A DNA stretch of 36,713 bases from a virus, in IMG/VR virus record IMGVR_UViG_3300033153_002448, positions 1 through 36,713 of that record, one strand, 5' to 3'. Position numbers and translations under genes: made by a program. Shown one piece after another: positions 1-10,579 of the stretch (the first letter of the stretch is position 1; every line of letters starts with the position of its first letter). The notes under the pieces were generated by a model. It saw only the letters and a list, made by a program, of their open reading frames with translations. It was not told where the DNA came from and made no database searches.

Positions 1-1
1 T

Positions 2-2239
2 AGGTAATGGGTCGTTTCCTGCCGCATATGAGCCACGACCATTGATTGATACACCAGCGGTGTATGCGTGTGTATTACCAACATCGTCAAAGTCACGGCT
101 TATGGTGTATAAAAATACATCTATGTCCTCACCATCTGCATTTTGAATTATAGTTGGTGTGTATGAAGAAACAATAAGAAACCACTCAATCTCGTCTGCT
201 CCGGGTTGCAATAAAACAATGTCACCAAATTCAAATTCAGGACTATCTACATACATATATGTTTGTGAATCTGTAATATTCTGAGAAAGAACAGCTCCTT
301 TTGAAAGAGACATAACGCCAGCTATAGAAGACACCGCACTTTTTGTAAACACAAGAGTATCTAGTCTTCCCCTTGCTGTTATGTTTTCAAACTCAGCGTG
401 ACCGTCTGATGTAATCTTCCACTTATCAGAACCATAGTTATGAATCAATCCCTTTAAAGCTATTGTTTCTGCTGTTACTTGTCCTGCCGTGTTTACCATA
501 AACTTAGATGTTGTCTCATCCCAAGTTGATTCTCCTTCTGAACCCAACCAGAATCTATAATCAGCGTGGAAAGATGACATTCTAATTTCTGTATCTCCAC
601 CACCAGACAGTTGGATATATCCATCACCGTCAAGGATAACGTCACCTGTTACACTTTGAAGTTTATCTGATAAAATCTGCCAGTCAGCTATGTATCCTGA
701 TGTAGATGTCAGTGCGCCAGATTGTGTTACCTCAAAGGTAGAACCAATTGTAATACCATATTCATTTGATAAGGTAATATTACCAACATCAATCCATGTA
801 TCGCCTGTATCAGCAACAGCATCGTAGTTTGTCTTTATAAGAATCTCACCACCAGCACCTAAAGTAATTGCCGCATACTCCGCATGTGAAATAATTTGGA
901 GCGGGTACGAGTGTTCATACGCTGAGTACTCAGTAATTGTATCAATGTCAATTGTACAACCTGAACCACCAGCATCTGTTACATCTACAGTACAGCTACT
1001 TCCACTACCGCCTGTTGTTGCTGTTGCAGTAGACGACGCATACCCTGAACCACCAGCAGTTATTGTTATTCCTGTAACAATAGTGCCAGAAACACTGTCG
1101 ACACGTATCTTTGCATCATTGTTACCATCAGTTATGGTTAAAATATCACCAATAATATACCCAGTACCACCATTATTAACTGACACAGCAGTAACATCAC
1201 TGGGTGTTACAGTTGTTGGGCTTCCTGTTGATGTTGAGTAAGCAGAACCCTCAAGAATTATACTAACTGTAGCAACTGCGTCACCAGACAAAGTAAGCAC
1301 CTTTAAAGTACAGTCACTGTTACCACCAACTACAGTAAGTATATCATCTACTGCGTATCCAGTACCACCAACATTTACAGATACTGTAGCCACACCTTCC
1401 GGGTCTGTGTAAGATAGTGTTTGTAGAACAGCCTGTGCTGTACTCATTACTGGCTTCCAACCACTATTATCAACCATAGCTACAGATGCCTCTACCTCCC
1501 AACCAACATACTCATTAAAACTCTGATTATCGTCAGCTACATTAGAAAACTTCCACTTCTTAATAATTGTTTCTGTGTCGTCCCACCTTGTATAGATTGT
1601 GTGGTGGTCTGCTGATAGGTTTGTTAAGTTTGCATGGTTTATTTGCAGACCCATGTTAGCTGCACCAGAGTGTGTATGAGAACCAACATCAAGATTGTGT
1701 GGTGGTCTGCTGATAGGTTTGTTAAGTTTGCATGGTTTATTTGAAGACCCATGTTAGCTGCACCAGAGTGTGTATGAGAACCAACATCAAGACCATCAAC
1801 ATAGTTTGTAACGTTAATGCTTGTAAACGTAGGCACACTATTTTGGTAAGCTACATCATGTAACGTTAATGCTTGTAAACGTAGGCACACTATTTTGGTA
1901 AGCTACATCATCTGGAAGAACGGATGAAGGAAACACTGGATTACCTACACCATCATCTTGTAGTGGGTATAAGTCTCCGATAATAGCTACTGCTGTAGCT
2001 GTTAGATAATCATCACCAAGAGTGTCCGCATGTCCGCTACTGCTACCGCCCGATGAACCAGAAATATTATCAGAAACAATGCGGTCAGCATAAACAGTGT
2101 GAAATCTTTTTGTTGGAGAACCCAGTCTTATGGTAGCATCGTTATCAGGCTTCATGTCACCACCAATGACATTCTTTCCATCTAGTGAAAAAAAGTTTGT
2201 TCTTGCCTTTCTTATGTAACCACCATCTTCCTTATACAT
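2..2239 (-). CDS. Tail-tip / receptor-binding-type protein, partial, reading frame broken by two tandem duplications
   Basis: This reads leftward and leaves the window still open, so the C-terminus is missing. The N-terminus (from ATG at 2237-2239) contains LGSPTKRFHTVYADRIVSDN, a pattern common near the start of phage tail-fibre and tip proteins. It is followed by a Ser/Gly linker and by a DHANLTNLSADHHT-like motif (here INHANLTNLSADHHTI), also common in tail fibres. Around 930-1415 are repeated Gly-rich units (GGTGYAVDD, GGTGYIIGD, AGGSGYASS). The frame is open from 2239 to 1856 and again, in the same frame, from about 1593 to the edge. Between these, a 52-bp and a 98-bp direct duplication each shift the frame and introduce stops; together they add 150 bp, so the frame is restored. 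Removing one copy of each gives a single open frame. It starts 3 bp after the hub gene. Receptor binding is inferred from position and composition. Confidence 0.7.
1594..1789. repeat. 98-bp tandem direct duplication inside the tail-tip gene
   Basis: Copy 1 is 1594-1691 and copy 2 is 1692-1789. They differ at one base (C at 1646, A at 1744). As 98 is not a multiple of three, the duplication shifts the frame of the minus-strand gene. The duplicated part encodes the GSHTHSGAANMGLQINHANL segment and flanks. It may be a real tandem duplication or an assembly artefact; the single mismatch means the copies are not mechanically identical. Confidence 0.95.
1807..1910. repeat. 52-bp tandem direct duplication inside the tail-tip gene
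   Basis: Copy 1 is 1807-1858 and copy 2 is 1859-1910, with no difference seen. The unit encodes DVAYQNSVPTFTSINVT. Its length shifts the frame, and the minus-strand reading meets a TGA at about 1856-1858. It lies only 17 bp from the 98-bp duplication, and the two shifts cancel. Confidence 0.95.
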
Positions 2240-2242
2240 ACA

Positions 2243-5200
2243 CTAAACTCCCAATCTTTTAAGTAAGATATCTAATCTCTCGCCTGTTCCTAATGTAACA
2301 CTCATTGCTCTAGTCTTATGATTATAATTTGTTTTTGATACAAATGATATAGCTGAAAGCCTGTCACCACTCATTCCTTCTATACCAATATCAAAATCCA
2401 TAATACGAATTAAGTCTCCTGCTTTAATTTTCCACACAGGTGTTGGTACTCCATACCTAGTATACGCCTCACCAACAATATTTAATGTTGACGAATAAGT
2501 AGGGTTTACCTTATGTTCCATTATAAGTTCTTCAACAACATCAGCTATATCAGAATTGCCTTGTCCAATAGAAACAACATCTTGTCTCAAACCATATTTC
2601 TCAATACTATTTCTATCTTTAGAGCCTAACGTGTAGGAATTACCAGAAAGGTTTGGGTCATTATACTCAATCCACACTTGGTTTATAATATCCTTTGCAC
2701 TAATGTTCATCTTCAATGGTTGATTATCCTGTATATTGTTAATTGAAATCTCCCAGTCAGGCTCATCAATTGTAATGTCAGGAACTCTTTTTAGTTCTAA
2801 TATTCTTCTGTCATACATAACATAGAAAAAATATCTTCTTACGTGTGTAATATAATTTTCTGTATCTAGGTATCCAAACTTTTTAGATTCATCCAAAGCA
2901 CTTTTAATTTTATCTTTTCTTGTAAATACAAACGGACCAATTGGCATCCTGTCTAGTCTCTCTATGCGTGAGTAGTCATCTTGCCAGTATGGATTAAGGT
3001 CTGTCATAAATCTAGCTATATCATAAGCAGTAGAGCCTGTCTCTACAGCATCTATTGAGATAACACAACTTGAGCCACCGCCACCAGTTACAGCACTAGT
3101 ACCAGTTGAGTACCCATAACCGTAAGAATGTATAAGAACTTCTTCAACTTCTCCAGCACTTCCTACCCTATCTACCAGAACCTGTGCACTACTTCCACCT
3201 GTTGTGAGTGTAAGTATTTCATCAAGGGCATACCCAGTTCCTGCTGTATCAACACTTACAGTTACTATTCCACCAGACAGTTGCCCAGAAAAATACATTG
3301 GACCAGCTGCGATTTTATCTCCCTTATCGTAGTAGCCCTCTGTTGTAATTTGTATATTTTCTCCAGATATAATTGGTTTAGTGATAGAACCCTCATATAC
3401 CCTATCACCATATGTGTCATAAATAACTACGTGTTTATCTATCCAGTAGTTTATTGATATGTTATTATTATATGGTATAGAAAATTTAGAAGATGTATAG
3501 CCACCCTCTACATCTGTTTGAATTGTAACATCATTTCTAAGATTATTAACAATTAAATTATCTTCAACCACACCAACTTCTACGTCTAGGGTCATAGTCA
3601 TGTTGGCTGTACCTGCTCCATCCTCAAATAAGAAATGTAAAGAGTTTCCTGAGTTTGTTGGTACTAACCTAACTGGTGGCATTATGCCATCAACTGTTAC
3701 GTCACCCCTAAAACTAGATGTATATTCTTGTACGTATGGGGCTATCTTTCTACTATCATCAATAAGCTTATCCAAGATAAAGAATGGGACCGGTCCACAA
3801 TTTATATATCTAAATCCATTTCCAATTGGAATAAACTTAATGAAGTCAAGGTCTAATGTATACTCTATAATTGTATCAACACTATCATACACATCATCTG
3901 GTTTAATCTGAACTTGCAATATTACAGTAACATCTGGTGCACTATTTGTAGAACCAGATGGTGGCATCATTATTGAACCAAAGTCAAATAATGCATCGGT
4001 CTGTGCATTAGGTGTCTTCCAATCTGTCTTATCCATTTCAATAAAACTACTATCTTCTTCTGTTCTGTACCCAATCTTTACTCTATAATTAATACTTGTG
4101 TTCCACGCACTTCCAGTAGATGCTTCTCTGCCAACCACACGACATCTTTGATTTATAGTAGACACGTAATGTCTGTCCAAAGTCCACTCTACCAAATCCT
4201 GTGTACCTTGACCAAAAACGGTAATCTCCATGTAACTACTTCCAAGGTCGTCTGATGTAGAAGCGGTATCAGTTTCGGACACATTAGCAATAGCATCAAT
4301 ATCAAAAGTAGCTATGCCGTTATTAATAGAAACATTTGTATCAGATGCAGTATACCCACTTCCTGCGTCTGTAATTTCCCACGTTACTATAGCTCCCGTA
4401 TCCGATACTGAAAGTATTCTTGCTTTGGCGTTTGCATCACCATCACCCGTTAGTGTAAATATTTGGTTTACAACATAGCCAGTGCCATTAGTATTGATTG
4501 ACATTGAATCAATCAAACCAGTACGCATACTTGCTGTCGTACAATGAGACAGCCCACTATCCGCATCTAGGTCATATAGTGTTTGAACTGTAACTGCTGT
4601 TGTAGCTACATGTGCTGCTGGAGTGGATGAGTTATATCCCCTTACCACTGTCCATGCGCCAGCTTCTATTGCTATAATCTCTAGTTCCTCAGATTCAACA
4701 TCAACTGCAAACGGAACTAAAAGTTTCCCTGTATAGTCTTCGTCTACTGTAATTTCTGTTTCACTGTCATCAATTCCTACTGTCAAATTTGTTTCTAGTG
4801 CGTGAGTTCCTGTGCCTATGTATATTTTTTGTGTACCGCTAGAGTACTTACCTACAAATTCCAATATAGTTTCTGTTGTAATATCTCCAGCTATGTCTGT
4901 AATAGATACCGAAGCACCATTATCAACTGTTGTATCAACAACCCTTGCTACATCAATTTCGTTTTCGTAAGATGCGTAGTCTGTAAAAAATGGTGCAGTT
5001 TCTAAAGAAAGTTTAAAGTCATGAAGAACGTAAGTATCGCCCTCTTTCCAGTGAACTCCTTCCATACTAAACATTTGTTGTGGAATAACTATCTCACCAC
5101 CAATGATTTTCAAATAGCTTGTACTACTATCCTGTGTTTGTAGTATAAGATTTACCTCACCACCAGTGTTAGCTTCTTGAATTAGTTTAGAAACTGTATT

Positions 5201-5440
5201 AACATTGCTCATAAGTGTTGCGTATGAAGAACCATACACCGAGAAAGTAAGAGACACTGCTCTGTTTTGGTAATCAACACTGGAGTATTTAGTTCCGTGA
5301 GAGCCAACCAAAGGGGCAGATGCTGTCTTCTTGCTTTTAGTAGATGATAAATTGAGACCACCCTCTGTAAGGCTGTAACTACCGTCTAACAGAAAATCTA
5401 CCTCAGTTTTTCCATTTGAAATTTTTATAGTAAATGTCAT
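2243..5440 (-). CDS. Tail hub / distal tail protein with inserted decoration domains (1065 aa)
   Basis: A large protein directly after the tape measure gene, where siphophages keep distal tail (Dit) and hub proteins. Residues 1-165 resemble a Dit-like start (SLTFSVYGSSYATLMSNVNT, then SLETAPFFTDYA). Residues 215-285 match a domain seen in many virion proteins (IDDSETEITVDE...VESEELEIIAIE...WTVVRGYNSSTPAAH). Residues about 310-385 and 722-798 are Gly-rich GTGY/GSGY modules like those in the tail-tube paralogs. The C-terminal third (810-1065), containing LNPYWQDDYSRIERLD and ending VTLGTGERLDILLKRLGV, looks like a baseplate-hub domain. The start codon overlaps the tape measure stop (TAATG at 5438-5442), which suggests translational coupling. 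The structural role is inferred from order and architecture; I see no enzymatic motif. Confidence 0.75.
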   Translation of the reverse strand: MTFTIKISNGKTEVDFLLDGSYSLTEGGLNLSSTKSKKTASAPLVGSHGTKYSSVDYQNRAVSLTFSVYGSSYATLMSNVNTVSKLIQEANTGGEVNLILQTQDSSTSYLKIIGGEIVIPQQMFSMEGVHWKEGDTYVLHDFKLSLETAPFFTDYASYENEIDVARVVDTTVDNGASVSITDIAGDITTETILEFVGKYSSGTQKIYIGTGTHALETNLTVGIDDSETEITVDEDYTGKLLVPFAVDVESEELEIIAIEAGAWTVVRGYNSSTPAAHVATTAVTVQTLYDLDADSGLSHCTTASMRTGLIDSMSINTNGTGYVVNQIFTLTGDGDANAKARILSVSDTGAIVTWEITDAGSGYTASDTNVSINNGIATFDIDAIANVSETDTASTSDDLGSSYMEITVFGQGTQDLVEWTLDRHYVSTINQRCRVVGREASTGSAWNTSINYRVKIGYRTEEDSSFIEMDKTDWKTPNAQTDALFDFGSIMMPPSGSTNSAPDVTVILQVQIKPDDVYDSVDTIIEYTLDLDFIKFIPIGNGFRYINCGPVPFFILDKLIDDSRKIAPYVQEYTSSFRGDVTVDGIMPPVRLVPTNSGNSLHFLFEDGAGTANMTMTLDVEVGVVEDNLIVNNLRNDVTIQTDVEGGYTSSKFSIPYNNNISINYWIDKHVVIYDTYGDRVYEGSITKPIISGENIQITTEGYYDKGDKIAAGPMYFSGQLSGGIVTVSVDTAGTGYALDEILTLTTGGSSAQVLVDRVGSAGEVEEVLIHSYGYGYSTGTSAVTGGGGSSCVISIDAVETGSTAYDIARFMTDLNPYWQDDYSRIERLDRMPIGPFVFTRKDKIKSALDESKKFGYLDTENYITHVRRYFFYVMYDRRILELKRVPDITIDEPDWEISINNIQDNQPLKMNISAKDIINQVWIEYNDPNLSGNSYTLGSKDRNSIEKYGLRQDVVSIGQGNSDIADVVEELIMEHKVNPTYSSTLNIVGEAYTRYGVPTPVWKIKAGDLIRIMDFDIGIEGMSGDRLSAISFVSKTNYNHKTRAMSVTLGTGERLDILLKRLGV

Positions 5441-8400
5441 TACACCACCTCTTCTGCAATTCTGTACATTATTGTATCTACTAGCGTATCTATGTCACTG
5501 TCGTCACGAACAACAGGGTTGTTTATTGTTATGTTCCAACTTCCAGAGCCTGCACCAACGCCAGCACTAACATCACGCATCATTTTCTCGGTCAGTGAGT
5601 GGGAAGTAATTTTACCAGCCACTGGTGCAGAGAATAGCTCTCTACCAGCTTCTCCAATCAAACCGAAAGCTCCTGCGTGTGGTCTACCACCACCCTGCCA
5701 ACTGTCTACATCAGGGAAATTTACATGAATATACGGTAAGCCCATAGTTTCGTCAAGGTTACTAACATCGAGCATATTATTATAAACATCAATAAGCTTC
5801 TGTAGTGTATCAAATATTCCCCTTGCGAAGTTTTTAATTGCACTCTTTCCTTTAGCAAATAAGTTTAGGTTCTCCAGTGCTACACCAAATCCAGCAAATA
5901 AAGTAGGTAATTTTATTAGTAAGAACTCATCCATTTTAGGATAGAAAGTTCCAAACAACCAAGTTATAAATTTATCAAACGGTCCTGTATCAACCTCAGG
6001 CAAAGTTATAGACTTCATCACTTTTCCACCACCTTCCCCACCCTCAGCCCCTAATCCTAAATCGCCACCAGCACCAAATCCTACTCCTAATGGATTTTTA
6101 AGGAATTCAGTAACAGGAAGGAACTTTGCTGCCATAGTTACTAGCCAAGCTCCTATCGCTGAGTCAACATCACCTAAATCTTTAAGATTACTAAATATAC
6201 TTATTATCTGACCAACTATACTAAACTCGAAAAGAGTACCAGCTACTTCAATAATAGTATTAATGCCATCAATAAACGCCAACAGCCCATCAAGTAGCAC
6301 AGTGAGCTTACCAAGCATAGTGTCTTCTCCTGACACAGAATCTCCCAGTAGGAAGTCTGCAAATTTCTCTGCTAAAATACCAAGTTGTTCTAGTATATCT
6401 GGAACTCTATTTACCAACAAATCTGCGAACTGCCCTATGTTGTACCCCACAGAAGCTAGTGGGTTACTGCTTGAGTCTCCCGACATATCAAACCCAGCCT
6501 CAATAGGAACACCTATATTATTAATTCCTGGCATATCTTCGCCATTATACCCAGCACCAAAAGCTGACAATATATCCCCAACACCTTTCTTTAAATCTGC
6601 ACCAATTGGTGACATCTCATCTGCCCAAAATTTAAATTTAGGAATTAGGTCATCGAATAGCATCTCAGCATCAGACAGTGGGGTAAATGTTTCGTAGCTA
6701 AAATCTTCTCCCATTGTTCCCATCATTGGAATTTCGTGAAAATCTGTAAACCCTGCTCTAACTGCTTCTTCCAACCCTGCTCTAATATCTTCATCAAGGT
6801 CAGGGAAACTAGTGTCTACCCAATCATTGAAAGCAATCATTCCGTCTTGCATGTTCATTACACTAGACAAAGAATCTGCTATCTTCTTACCAATAGCTTG
6901 TGAATCAATCTCAAACATTTCAGGGTCAATAAGAGAATCTCCATATGCATCAGCAATATCGTCCATCCAACTGACAGCAGCCTCAGCCGCACCAGAAGCA
7001 GCCATAATATTCTTTTCAAAATCTTCCCACATAGCCCCTAAGTCTGCATCTGGATTCATAAGAGCTGCCCAAAAAATCTTAGCTACTCCTATTAGCGTAA
7101 ATAAAACTATTTTAAATTTAGTCGCTGCTACGTTCAGGTCAACAAATCTTAGTTGAGCCTCTTTTAGCTTATCTGATATACCAGTAATTGAAGTTGTGTC
7201 AAGATTAAACCCAGAACTTTCTCCCAAATCGCTATCACCGCTACCGCCACTAGTAGCAGCTTGCATTGTTAGTAGTTCTTTCCACAAATCTGATTGTTCT
7301 TGAAGAGCGTCCAACAAAGCACCCTGTAACTCAAGCTGTGCTTGGAACATCTCCTCTCTTTTCTTAAGAAGTTTTTCTTCTTCCGACAAAGCACTAAGAC
7401 TTTGGTCTCTCTCATAAGCCGCAGAAGCAATACTCTCAACCATATCTTCTGCTGTATCGCCGGATAAACGAATAGTTTGTACTTGGTCTTCATACATATC
7501 ATTTGTTGCTGTGCGCTCTTCCTCAATTGCAGCAAGTCTCAACTGAACTCTTTCTAGGTCAAGGTGCGCTTTGATTAATTTCTTAATCTCATCTTTACTA
7601 GTACCGAATCCCTCAACCAAGCTATCAAGATAGCTATCTGTAATCTTTACGCCTCTCTTGTTATCTTTTAGAAGCTTACTGAATATTTCTTTAAATTTAA
7701 TAATACCCTTTAGTACTTTCTTTCTTTCGTCTTCATCATCTTCGCCAGATGGTGTGAAGTGCAAAGAACCTAACATACTCTCTACCCTACCTGCAACATC
7801 AGACAAGATACCAAAATCTGCCTGCCCAAATCCCTTTAGGAAGGTGTTCATAAGAACAGCACCCCACATATCAATACCAGACAGAGGTCCTTGCTCTGGT
7901 GGTGAGTGTGCCTCTAAGAAGCTAGCAATTGTTTGTGCTACTGCTGAGATAGCTCCTATAACAGCCTTAGAGCCAGCAACAATTCCACCAGCAAACGTAT
8001 CCATTATAGTCTTGCCCCAATCTCCTACGTTCTTTGACAACTTTGATAACATGTCGTCTACCTTACCAGCAATACCTTGAATACCTATTGTATAATTTTC
8101 AAACAACTTGAATAACACACCACCAACTAACATTAGTATTGGATTAAGTGTAAGTAATCCAACAACAAGTTTACCAAATAAACCAACCAGTGGCATAATA
8201 AACGAGCCTAATCTCATTAGACCATTTGCTATCATTGTCACACCAAATATTGTTTGTGACAAGAACCAAGACACCGGACCATATAGAGCTGCGAAAGATA
8301 TGAACTGTCCTATTGTTTTTTTAATTCCAGGACCTATTGTTTTATATAATTGTGAGAACGCAAGAGCACCAGCAGATGCTACATCTATAAGTTTATTCAT

Positions 8401-10152
8401 CAAAGGAATAATATCATCTCCAACAACTATGCTAAGATTTTCAAATCCATTCTTTAACATTTGAATATTAACTGTTGTGCTGTCCAAGTACTTATTATAC
8501 TCTGACATCAACGAACCGCCGTGCAACCAAGCTTCGTTAGCACTTTCCATGATATCGTTGTATCTTGATAATTCCATTTGTCCACCTTGGAAAGCCTTTT
8601 TCGCTTTCACAAGGTTTTGCAACATCCTACCACTGCGTACTCCCAACAACTCAGTAGAAGCACCAACAGTATTAAGTGCATCTGTATCTTTGGCTAGTAC
8701 TGTAACCAAGTCATCAACTGTTCCATAGAAATCTTGATGAAGTCTTGTTAGGAATTGTGTTGTAGATGCGAATGTTTCACCCTTTATATTAAGTTCATCA
8801 ATAGCATCGGCGTTATTCAGTAAGTGTGCAGGAAGTCTACGCATAGCAGTTCCAACCTCAGAAGCTGTCATACCCATTTCTCTACCAATAGTTACCCAAC
8901 CAGCTATCTGACCCATATTCATTTCTACAGACATACCACTATCATCAACAGCACCAGTAAGACCTGAGAAAGTAGAGCCAATATCTTTCAACATTTCTAC
9001 AATCTCACTAGCTGTACTTCCTGCTGTGTTTTCAAGGGCATTAATTACTTCTGCTGTTCTGTCAATAAAGAATATTGTATCTTCTAGAGCCTCACCAGAA
9101 AAGCTTAGTGAGTGACCAAACGCATTGGCGATAGAACCTAAATCAGTAGCAATGCTATCAGCTGCTATATCAGTAGCTGCCGCAACAACATCCATAATTG
9201 CAACCATTTGCAACATACCGTTCTTATCTCTTAGTCCCATTTGACCAAGCTGTTCTGTAAACTTAGCTAATTGCTCCATACTTGATGCAGACACAACACC
9301 TAATCTTGCTAACTCATCACGGTACTTGCCAATAGAACCAGCTTCTTCAAACAAATCACCAGTAACTTTAGCAACACGAACCAAAGCATCTTCCATCTTA
9401 AGTGCTGCTTCTGTAGCTTCTTTTAGGAACAGTGTTATTGGTGCTGACACAAAGAATGTCATTGAACGTGCAACAGTTAGAACACCTTGTGCCATAAGTC
9501 TGAAAGCACCAACAGAATTCTTTAATCCACCCCACAGTTGTTTAATACCTTGACTAAAATCTTTAAGCTGTTTGCTCCACTTTTCAAATATCCACTTCGC
9601 TGCTTTTGCTGCCATAGCAACACCAGCAATGACAGCACCAAGAACTGGCAAAGCTACACCAAGAGCTGCACTACTAGCCACAGCCTCAGTCAAAATTCCA
9701 GAGAACTTACTAATATCTATTCCTGCACCAGACAACTTAGTTGAGAAGTCTCCTACCTGCTTAGCAGCTCCAGACTCTCCTGCCGCATCACCGTATTTGG
9801 CAACCTCTTGCGCAGCTTCCTTGTATTCTTCCTGCAATTTGTTAAGATTATTTAATGTAGCTCCTGTAGGCTGTGTCATTACCTTAACACGCTCTACCTC
9901 TTTGCCATATTTTTGTTGAGCTACTTTAAGCCTCTCAATAGCTTGTTGGGCTTGTGGGTTATTTATAACTTTTTTAAATTCACTAGCATATCTTGTTGCT
10001 TTCTTAAAAGATTCATCTATACCTTTAAATCCTTTAGGTGGCTTAGATAGAACTGTATTTATCTTTTGAATTTTTTTAGTTAACTCATCAACTCCAGTTG
10101 TTTTAGCAACTGTATCTATAATTAACTTAATTGTTGTGGCACGTTTCCCCAT
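5440..10152 (-). CDS. Tail tape measure protein (1570 aa)
   Basis: By far the longest gene, lying between the chaperone pair and the tail hub as in most siphophages. The first 130 residues are helical and coiled-coil-like. Residues about 240-600 resemble the TP901-type tape measure core (WVTIGREMGMTASEVGTAMR and LGVRSGRMLQNLVKAKKAF). Hydrophobic stretches follow at about 150-200 and 620-700. A charged coiled coil (ERVQLRLAAIEEERTA) lies in the middle. Near the C-terminus, GAFGLIGEAGRELFSAPVAG is a motif frequent in tape measure proteins. The protein sets tail length and is expected to leave the tube during DNA injection. At the usual ruler of about 1.5 angstrom per residue, the tail would be roughly 235 nm, an inference only. 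Confidence 0.93.
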   Translation of the reverse strand: MGKRATTIKLIIDTVAKTTGVDELTKKIQKINTVLSKPPKGFKGIDESFKKATRYASEFKKVINNPQAQQAIERLKVAQQKYGKEVERVKVMTQPTGATLNNLNKLQEEYKEAAQEVAKYGDAAGESGAAKQVGDFSTKLSGAGIDISKFSGILTEAVASSAALGVALPVLGAVIAGVAMAAKAAKWIFEKWSKQLKDFSQGIKQLWGGLKNSVGAFRLMAQGVLTVARSMTFFVSAPITLFLKEATEAALKMEDALVRVAKVTGDLFEEAGSIGKYRDELARLGVVSASSMEQLAKFTEQLGQMGLRDKNGMLQMVAIMDVVAAATDIAADSIATDLGSIANAFGHSLSFSGEALEDTIFFIDRTAEVINALENTAGSTASEIVEMLKDIGSTFSGLTGAVDDSGMSVEMNMGQIAGWVTIGREMGMTASEVGTAMRRLPAHLLNNADAIDELNIKGETFASTTQFLTRLHQDFYGTVDDLVTVLAKDTDALNTVGASTELLGVRSGRMLQNLVKAKKAFQGGQMELSRYNDIMESANEAWLHGGSLMSEYNKYLDSTTVNIQMLKNGFENLSIVVGDDIIPLMNKLIDVASAGALAFSQLYKTIGPGIKKTIGQFISFAALYGPVSWFLSQTIFGVTMIANGLMRLGSFIMPLVGLFGKLVVGLLTLNPILMLVGGVLFKLFENYTIGIQGIAGKVDDMLSKLSKNVGDWGKTIMDTFAGGIVAGSKAVIGAISAVAQTIASFLEAHSPPEQGPLSGIDMWGAVLMNTFLKGFGQADFGILSDVAGRVESMLGSLHFTPSGEDDEDERKKVLKGIIKFKEIFSKLLKDNKRGVKITDSYLDSLVEGFGTSKDEIKKLIKAHLDLERVQLRLAAIEEERTATNDMYEDQVQTIRLSGDTAEDMVESIASAAYERDQSLSALSEEEKLLKKREEMFQAQLELQGALLDALQEQSDLWKELLTMQAATSGGSGDSDLGESSGFNLDTTSITGISDKLKEAQLRFVDLNVAATKFKIVLFTLIGVAKIFWAALMNPDADLGAMWEDFEKNIMAASGAAEAAVSWMDDIADAYGDSLIDPEMFEIDSQAIGKKIADSLSSVMNMQDGMIAFNDWVDTSFPDLDEDIRAGLEEAVRAGFTDFHEIPMMGTMGEDFSYETFTPLSDAEMLFDDLIPKFKFWADEMSPIGADLKKGVGDILSAFGAGYNGEDMPGINNIGVPIEAGFDMSGDSSSNPLASVGYNIGQFADLLVNRVPDILEQLGILAEKFADFLLGDSVSGEDTMLGKLTVLLDGLLAFIDGINTIIEVAGTLFEFSIVGQIISIFSNLKDLGDVDSAIGAWLVTMAAKFLPVTEFLKNPLGVGFGAGGDLGLGAEGGEGGGKVMKSITLPEVDTGPFDKFITWLFGTFYPKMDEFLLIKLPTLFAGFGVALENLNLFAKGKSAIKNFARGIFDTLQKLIDVYNNMLDVSNLDETMGLPYIHVNFPDVDSWQGGGRPHAGAFGLIGEAGRELFSAPVAGKITSHSLTEKMMRDVSAGVGAGSGSWNITINNPVVRDDSDIDTLVDTIMYRIAEEVV

Positions 10153-10153
10153 A

Positions 10154-10579
10154 TTATCCCTTTACAATCTTAGTATCTTTGTTTGCTACAGACCTAGCCA
10201 AGCCTGCCTCTCCAGCTCCGTACACAATTGCTATCTCACCAGCACCAATACCATATTTCTTTTTGTATGCCTTTCTACGTTCCTCATGTGCATTTTTCCA
10301 AGGAGTAAACGCAGACATAAGTGAAGTTCTAAATTCTTTTTCTGCTTTATTCATAGCCTTACCACCAGCTTTAGACCAAGGAGTTCTTGCAAATGGAATG
10401 ATGTTCATTTGAATAGTCCAATTCTGTAACTCATCCTCTTTGCAAAATCTATATTGTTTATTTAACCAACCCATTCCTTCTTCCTCTACCATATCGAGTA
10501 TGTCTTCATCTTTCCATCCGTAAACTTTACGAATAGTATGCATGACATACCCTGCCCTACCATAAAGGTAATGCTTTAG
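10154..10579 (-). CDS. Tail assembly chaperone, -1 frameshift extension (gpT-like part)
   Basis: This has a plausible ATG at 10541-10543, but its frame stays open upstream to the TTTTTTC slippery site that ends the preceding gene, giving LKHYLYGRAGYVMHTIRKVY across the junction. It is therefore best read as the downstream part of a fusion made by -1 ribosomal frameshifting, like lambda gpGT. The fusion would have 287 residues (146 + 141). It is rich in Lys, Glu and Trp, has no membrane segment, and ends 1 bp before the tape measure start. In lambda, gpG and gpGT bind the tape measure protein and recruit tail-tube subunits. Independent initiation at 10543 cannot be excluded. Confidence 0.8.
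   Translation of the reverse strand, partial: LKHYLYGRAGYVMHTIRKVYGWKDEDILDMVEEEGMGWLNKQYRFCKEDELQNWTIQMNIIPFARTPWSKAGGKAMNKAEKEFRTSLMSAFTPWKNAHEERRKAYKKKYGIGAGEIAIVYGAGEAGLARSVANKDTKIVKG

Noticed and set aside
945-1241. Plus-strand open frame of 98 codons rich in Val, Pro and Thr
   Set aside because: It is the antisense of the Gly-rich repeats in the minus-strand tail-tip gene. There is no ribosome site, and the composition is the mirror of the real gene.
2310-2340. A fifth late-type element (ATGATTATAA) inside the hub gene
   Set aside because: It matches only the first 9-10 bases, is inside a coding region, and points opposite to the local genes.
6263-8464. Several plus-strand open frames of 100-140 codons within the tape measure gene
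   Set aside because: All lie antisense to a long, well-supported gene, lack ribosome sites, and have Ser/Pro-rich compositions expected of antisense frames.
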